Shown here piece after piece: positions 58,954 to 64,000 of a stretch of DNA of 64,000 nucleotides. This DNA is from Kingdonia uniflora (Eukaryota; Streptophyta; Magnoliopsida; Ranunculales; Circaeasteraceae), in the NCBI GenBank assembly GCA_014058105.1, contig JACGCM010001129.1, positions 3,235,001 to 3,299,000 of the forward strand. The letters run 5' to 3'. The translations under genes were made by a program, and so were the position numbers. Each line of letters starts with the position of its first letter. The stretch's first letter is position 1. The notes under the pieces are model-generated. The model saw only the letters and a program-made list of their open reading frames with translations, was not told the origin of the DNA and did not search any database.

Positions 58954-60042
58954 TCATGCTTCTTTAAGAATTCTAAAGTCCAAAGCCGTCGAAGGCCCTC
59001 TGTTAATCAAGTATGCCGCCGTACTAACCGCATTCACCCAAAAACACTTTGGCAATCCAGTGTTGAGTCTCATACTCCTCACTCTTTTGTTTATTGTTCG
59101 GTTCATGCGTTTTGCAACACCATTTTGTTGCGGTGTTATGGGAATAGTCTTCTGTCTCCTAATCCTGTTTGATGCGCAAAAGTCTTCAAACTCGTCACTA
59201 TAGTATTCGTCCCCGTTATTCGACCTGAGACAGTTCAGTTTCAAACCGGTTTCATTTTCAACTAGAGCCCTCCATCTCTTGAATTTATCGAACACATTTG
59301 ACTTGTTCTTCACGAAGTAGACCCACAGTTTACGAGTAGCATCATCGATAAAAGTAACGTAATAATGAGAACCACTAAGAGAAGACACCTTGGTTGGCCC
59401 CCAAACATCCGTGTGTATAAGATCTAGTTTCCCGGGTTTCCTTAATCTTCCAGATAATTTGAAACTGACATTCTTCAATTTTACAAGAACACACTCTACA
59501 TAAAACTTGAGATCAATATCAGCAAGACCCTCTAGCTTTCCCTTTGTTACCATTATCTTCATCCCCTTTTCACTCATATGACCGAGCCATTTGTGCCAGG
59601 TACTTGTATCAATCACCGGAGTGGTCGTACAAATAGTAGAAATTGTATTCTGCGCTGTATACAACATTCCATGTTGCAAGCCTTGAGCTACCAACATAGC
59701 TCCCTTTGTAACCTTCCAGAAGGTTGTACCAAAGGTACTCACATCTCCGCCGCTAATCGATATAAGGTTACGCCCCAATTTAGGTACAAGTTGCACATTC
59801 TGTAAAACTAATGTTCCCCCTGAAGGTAACAACAACCTAGCGTTTCCCTTTCCAGTAATATTGCGTTTACTCTTATATGCAAGAAAGACCGTACCGAAGT
59901 CACCTTTAACAATATTAGTAAGAAAACCTACGTTCGCAGTAGCATGGAAGGAAGCGCCCGAATCAACAATCCAAGATTCGTTAACATCGCCGCACGATAG
60001 TAGTAGAGCCTCGTCATAACTAACCTCCTCGATAAGGTTCAT
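58954..60042 (-). pseudogene. Ty1/copia pol fragment: protease and integrase (Tork/Tnt1-like)
   Basis: An open frame of 362 codons. Protease: WIVDSGASFHAT (D-S-G active site intact). The pre-integrase region has LVPKLGRNLISI and WHKWLGHMSEKGM. Of the zinc ligands, both His are present (WHKWLGH) but one expected Cys is replaced (FYVECVLVK). Integrase core: HTDVWGPTKVSSLSG (first Asp kept), LRSNNGDEYYSDEF (second Asp replaced by Asn) and PQQNGVAKRMNRT (Glu replaced by Lys). With two of three catalytic acids lost it cannot integrate. The frame stops at 58954, and integrase C-terminus, RT, RNase H and 3' LTR are absent. Confidence 0.9.
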
Positions 60043-60093
60043 TGTATCTTTCTCTTTATCATCAATCTTCTTAGAAGAAGAAGAGTTACAATC

Positions 60094-60827
60094 TCACCTA
60101 AAGTAACCCTTCTTTCCACAAGTCCAACACGCACCGGGCGGCTTAGACTTTCCTCTTGACTGTGATCGACCCCTTCCAAATTTTATCCCTTTTTTGTAAG
60201 ACCTCCCTCTTTCCTCGACATTCAACATACTGCCGTTTGAACTCGAAGAGGGTTTAAATGCTTTACGCCTATTATCTTCACTCATAATCAACGAGACTAT
60301 AGTGCCAAATTTGATGTTTTCCTTCCCCGATGAGTTGCTCACAGCTGTAATGAACCCTTCCCAGCTCTCAGGCATCTGCCCTAATAGAGCTCACGTTCTT
60401 TCCTCCTCGGTAAAAGTAATTCTAACAGATTCTAGTTGAGCATGTATGGTATTAAACTCACTGATATGAGCTTGCACACTACCATTATCCTTCATCTTCA
60501 AAGTAAACAAGCGCCGTAAAAGGTATACCTTATTTGCCCTAGACAGTTCCGAGTACATAACAGACAGCGTCTCCATCAAACCTTCGTCGTCGTAACTTTA
60601 GAGATCATGTGTAGAATCTGAGATGATAGCGCTAACCTAACGGTTCCAAGTGCTTTGTGATACAATCGCGCCCACTTAGCGATATCATATTCTGCTGGCA
60701 TCATCTCAACTCTACGTAGTGGTAGATCAAGATCCTTCTGATAGAGGTAATCTTCTATCTGCATCTTCCACACTCTAAAATTTAATCTATTGAACTTCGT
60801 AATCTTCAACTTCTCCTGATCGGCCAT
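60094..60827 (-). pseudogene. Ty1/copia gag, frameshifted
   Basis: ATG at 60827 begins MADQEKLKITKFNRLNFRVW, the usual copia gag start (FNGxNFxxWK). Homology passes through three frames: 60827-60576, 60579-60391 (LFTLKMKDNGSVQAHISEFN) and 60375-60094 (MPESWEGFITAVSNSS). It reaches a zinc knuckle with CWTCGKKGYFR, a stop, then DC. One stop sits inside the knuckle in place of Arg/Gln-type residue. It lies between the primer-binding site (60868-60855) and protease. Confidence 0.88.
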
Positions 60828-60870
60828 CGCTCTTTACCACACAAGCCCTAACATTCGCTCTGACACCAAT

Positions 60871-61545
60871 TGTTAAGAATGGAGGTAGCTAATCTCTCTT
60901 CCACGACAAGAACGATACGCGGAATATGCCAATCAACCAGACTAAGAAACACAGAACAATAAAAAACGTAAGAATTCCCAAAGGAGGGAAGTGGAAAACC
61001 CTTGCGGATGAAAAATCACTCCCCAAGCAATTCACTATGTTAATCAAATAGGTTACAACGATTTCTCCAAGCTTCTCAAGCTTTAATGGAGTCTCTCAAA
61101 TTTAAGGTCTAGAATTAAACTCACAGGGAAAGGATAGGCTAACAAAATAACTTTAAGTCCTCTTTATATACTAGAGGACTAAATACAAGTAGAACGGATC
61201 ACGAGGCAGAACTCAACGCCTCAGAAGAAAGCTTAATATGGCAATCAGGCAAATCTCGTTCGAACGAGCTCCAATCTCGTTCGAACGACTTCAAACTAGT
61301 TTGAACTCTTCTTCAGCAACTCAAACAGAACCAGCTCGAGTCTTCAGGCAACATAACCAGCTCGAACTCTAGGTAACTTAACCAGTTTGAATCTTCAGGA
61401 TACTTAACTAGCTCGAACTTCTGTCGATCATAACCAGTTCGAATCTGAACATTGAAAATCTCATTTTCAATTCGACTTCAATCCTTGAACTGAAATAACT
61501 CGAACTAAAACGACTTCAAACAAAATTCGAGTTCATACTTTAACA
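60871..61545 (-). repeat. 5' LTR of the copia element
   Basis: Left edge TGTTAAGAATGG directly abuts the primer-binding site (one AT spacer). The right edge is placed at TTTAACA (61545) to pair with TGTTAA; the estimate is not confirmed by a second LTR. Between 61255 and 61510 it has repeated blocks of the type AACCAGCTCGAACT and TCGTTCGAACGA. Confidence 0.65.
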
Positions 61546-61830
61546 TGTTTTACTACTGCTTTGAACTGTTGTTACTATTTTACTGCTGCTTTGAAATGAT
61601 TTTGCTGTTTTACTTTCTGAACTACTGTTTTACTGCTGCTTTGAACTATTTGTTGTTGTTTTACTGCTGCATTGAACTGTTGTTGTTGCTTTACTTTATG
61701 AACTGGTTATCTAGTTGTTGAACTGCTTTTTGAGATGCTGTTTTGAGATATTCTTTTGAATTGTTGTTTTGAACATCTGTTTAAATTGTTGTTTTGAGAT
61801 GTTTTAAACTATTGCTTTGAACTGCATACA
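61546..61830. repeat. Degenerate minisatellite (TTTTACTGCTGCTTTGAACTG type)
   Basis: About ten irregular copies of a 20-30-bp unit containing TTTTACTGCTGCTTTGAACT or GTTGTTGTT, just beyond the copia LTR. A fading tail of TTTGAGATG and TTTTGAA units runs to 61830. Confidence 0.8.
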
Positions 61831-62517
61831 AGGCTGAATGTTGTTGAAATTGCATATATTATCAACTGTTTAATTTTTAAACAAGTTATGACCCGACCCA
61901 AACTCGACCTGTTTAGTTAAATTAGTCAGGTCGGGTTGACCTGCTTAAATCGTGGTCGAATTTGGGTTTGCATTTTTGACCTATGAATCCGTTATGACCC
62001 GACCCCCTGTAACCTGACCCATTTGCCAGCTCAATGTTTATAAGTCCTCTCGCAGTCTTGTAAATGTTCATTGCATAAATAAAAAGATTTGGGACTCACT
62101 CAAGGGTGTTTTATTTTAAAAAAAGAAAGAAAGAAAGGTGCATTACAATTATGATCCTTATTCAAAAGTTGAGCAGAGTTGGAGCATTGGAATAGGCGCG
62201 TTGAATCTTCATCTCCAGCTTTAGGCACTGCTGGAGAAAGGGTTATTAGAAAAGGGTTTATCTCTCCTTCAGTCCTCTCTCTGAATTGTCTTCTCCAATA
62301 AACAAAAATATGTTTCGTGGACGGACGTGATTATGGTTTGGGAATCGCAATCGGTTTGAAAACTAGGGTTTGCCCGGGAAATCACTTAACGGTTCTCACT
62401 TACAAGTAAGTCTTCATCACTCAAGTCCATACAAATGAAGAGAATCTCATTATCTAGTGTTTATCAGTTCTTGCTTTCAAACAAACACTGTAATAAGAAT
62501 CCCAATTTGACTTCAAG
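61831..62517. other. Upstream region of the DUF2828 gene
   Basis: Contains ACCCGACC/GACCTG(T/C)TTA words in both orientations (61890-62030) and a GAAA-rich run (62118-62140). No TATA box can be placed with confidence. No other gene is seen. Confidence 0.35.
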
Positions 62518-64000
62518 ATGGTGCTCGACCAACGACCCCCTCCTTCGTTTTGGCTCTTAGGACCCCGAGGACTCAATCGCTTGATTCGACCCCAAACCAA
62601 CTACCAAACCCCATTGGAAATCAATCTCCCTACTAATCGAGACAACCCCATTGATTCTAGAAACCCTTTCATTGATTTAATGGTTGCAAACTTTAACAAC
62701 ACGAAACCGATAATGGGATTGACAGAAAACCTCTCCCCAACTTTCTTGTCCACGGGTAACCCCTGCCTTGATTTCTTCTTCCACATTGTACCAGATACTC
62801 CGCCTAAAAGCATTGTAAAGCGACTAGAACTGGCGTGGAAACATGGCGCGTTAATGACACTCAAGCTTATTTGCAACTTAAGAGGGGTTAGAGGGACCGG
62901 GAAGGCTGACAGGGAAGGGTTTTATACGTCCGCTTTATGGCTAGATAAGAATCATCCTAAAACCCTAGCATCGAATGTGAAGTGGTTCGTGGAGTTTGGG
63001 TACTATAAAGATTTGCCTGAGATTCTTTTTCGATTACTCTAGGGTCCTAATGTTCGAAAAAGTGCAAAGGAGGAGAGAAAATTAAAAATGAGAATGAGAC
63101 GGGAACGAACAGAGCAGAAACCTAAAAATGAGTGTGAGGAGAGTAAGGTTAAGAGCGAGATAGAGATAGCAGAGAGAGTAAAGAGGATCTTGGCTGATAA
63201 GAGCAGAGTGGAGAGTGAGATAGAGATAGCAAGACAACTCAGAATGAAAAAGTTCGAGGCAATGGGAACAAAAGTCTTGGAGAGGTATAATTATGATGCT
63301 GATTACCGGTTCTTACACGATCAAATATCGGATGTCTTTGCCGAGGCCTTAGTTTCTGATATTGCGATCTTGAATTCCAATCGTGATTGTAAGATCAGTT
63401 TGGCTTCGAAGTGGTGTCCCTCATTGTACTCTTCTTTCGATCGAACCACACTTTTATGTGAAAGCATTGCCAAGAGAGTTTTCCCACGTAGTTCTTATCC
63501 CGAATATGAAGGAGTTGAGGAAGAGCATTACGCTTACCGGGTACGTGATCGTCTCAGGAAGGAAGTCCTTGTCCCACTACTTGCATTCTTAAAATTTCCT
63601 GAGATATTTATGCCTTCAAACAACTGGAAGTCCATTCCTTACAACAGGGTATCCTCCATCGCAATGAGAAATTATACAAAAAATTTCTTCAAACATGATG
63701 AATTACGGTTCGGGGGATACCTGGACAGAGTAAGGCGAGGGGAGGCAAAGATTGCTGCTGGAGCGTTGCTACCACACGAGATTTTACAATCCTTATACGA
63801 AGAAGGTTCTGAAGTTGCAGATTTACAATGGCGGAGAATGGTTGAAGATCTCTCTACTAAGGGAAAATTGAAAAATTGTCTCGCAATCTGTGCTGTCTCC
63901 GGGAGCATGTATGGGACACCTATAAAAGTTTCTGTAGCTCTTGGACTGTTAATCTCAGAGCTGAGTGAAGATCCATGGAAGGGAAAGTTAATCACATTCA
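62518..64000 (+). pseudogene. DUF2828/vWA-like plant protein with in-frame stop (cut by window end)
   Basis: ATG at 62518 in good context (AAGATGG). The frame is open to the window end except one TAG at 63040-63042 (RLL-stop-GPNVRKSAKEE), where relatives have an amino acid. DUF2828 marks: NPFIDLMVANFNNT, LTENLSPTFLSTGNPCLDFF, LRGVRGTGKADREGFYTSAL, WFVEFGYYKDLPEILFRLL, then a charged linker with repeated VESEIEIA/VKSEIEIA. Further on come ASKWCPSLYSSFD, RNYTKNFFKHDELRF and a vWA-type block, NCLAICAVSGSMYGTPIKVS. Homologues normally read DVSGSM; the metal-binding Asp is Ala here. The biochemical role of the family is unclear. The stop plus the lost Asp point to a decaying copy, though most of the frame is well kept (about 320 codons after the stop). 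Alternatively it was recently inactivated. Confidence 0.85.

Larger units (their letters stand above)
58954..61545 (-). mobile_element. Truncated Ty1/copia element
   Basis: Minus-strand element with 5' LTR (60871-61545), tRNA-Met-type primer-binding site (TGGTGTCAGAGCGA, 60868-60855), gag and protease/integrase. The RT half and 3' LTR are gone. The left cut is near 58940, where copia homology ends. Confidence 0.88.

Noticed and set aside
1..64000. CRISPR array, prokaryotic genes, rRNA or tRNA genes
   Set aside because: No regularly spaced identical repeats of that kind, no ribosomal sequence, and no cloverleaf with a B-box I could confirm by eye.

Overview
The window is nuclear DNA from a flowering plant, most likely a eudicot. 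It is AT-rich, has spliced plant-type genes, and is packed with plant transposon families: Tat-lineage Ty3/gypsy, Ty1/copia, PIF/Harbinger, a CACTA-like end and a likely Helitron. There is no bacterial-style operon, CRISPR array, rRNA or clear tRNA. Only two ordinary host genes are well supported: an apparently intact five-exon GDSL esterase/lipase (13024-15086, minus), and a DUF2828/vWA-like gene entering at the right edge (62518-64000, plus) that carries an in-frame stop.

Layout. 1-6956: remains of Tat-type gypsy elements on the minus strand (gag, LTR, antisense extra ORF, RNase H/integrase), cut at 6957 by a CACTA-like terminus. 7141-10933: no recognised gene; a dense cluster of ACGT-core motifs lies at 9642-9910. 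10939-11980: a solo LTR with the 5-bp duplication CCAAC. 13024-15086: the GDSL gene. 16038-18082: 5' part of a PIF/Harbinger element whose transposase is split by a solo LTR (17162-17865, duplication GATTG). 18083 onward: a Helitron-like 3' end (hairpin plus CTAG on the minus strand), followed upstream on that strand by broken fragments of several unrelated genes in one orientation: the second-largest subunit of RNA polymerase IV/V, a Dof zinc finger, an extra-large G protein (XLG) and possibly exon 1 of a SNAPIN-like gene.

The XLG fragment is split at what looks like an intron by a minus-strand Tat element (20820-48306, duplication AATCC). A second Tat element of 14.2 kb is nested inside it (33497-47662, duplication GTAAC), close to the first one's primer-binding site and gag start. 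Both elements carry an extra multi-exon ORF on the opposite (plus) strand between integrase and the 3' LTR, and the inner one also has about five tandem copies of a ~150-bp repeat there. 49312-56095: a complete-looking PIF/Harbinger element (TIRs, TAA duplications, two-exon transposase with intact catalytic motifs, a Myb/SANT-like ORF and a GRF-zinc-finger ORF). 58954-61545: a truncated copia element.

The insertions give a relative chronology. The Harbinger relic was probably hit by the Helitron-like chimera, then the outer Tat element, then the inner one. LTR divergence judged by eye agrees: the outer pair is more diverged than the inner pair. Most retroelement ORFs are broken, often by changes that look like C-to-T or G-to-A transitions.
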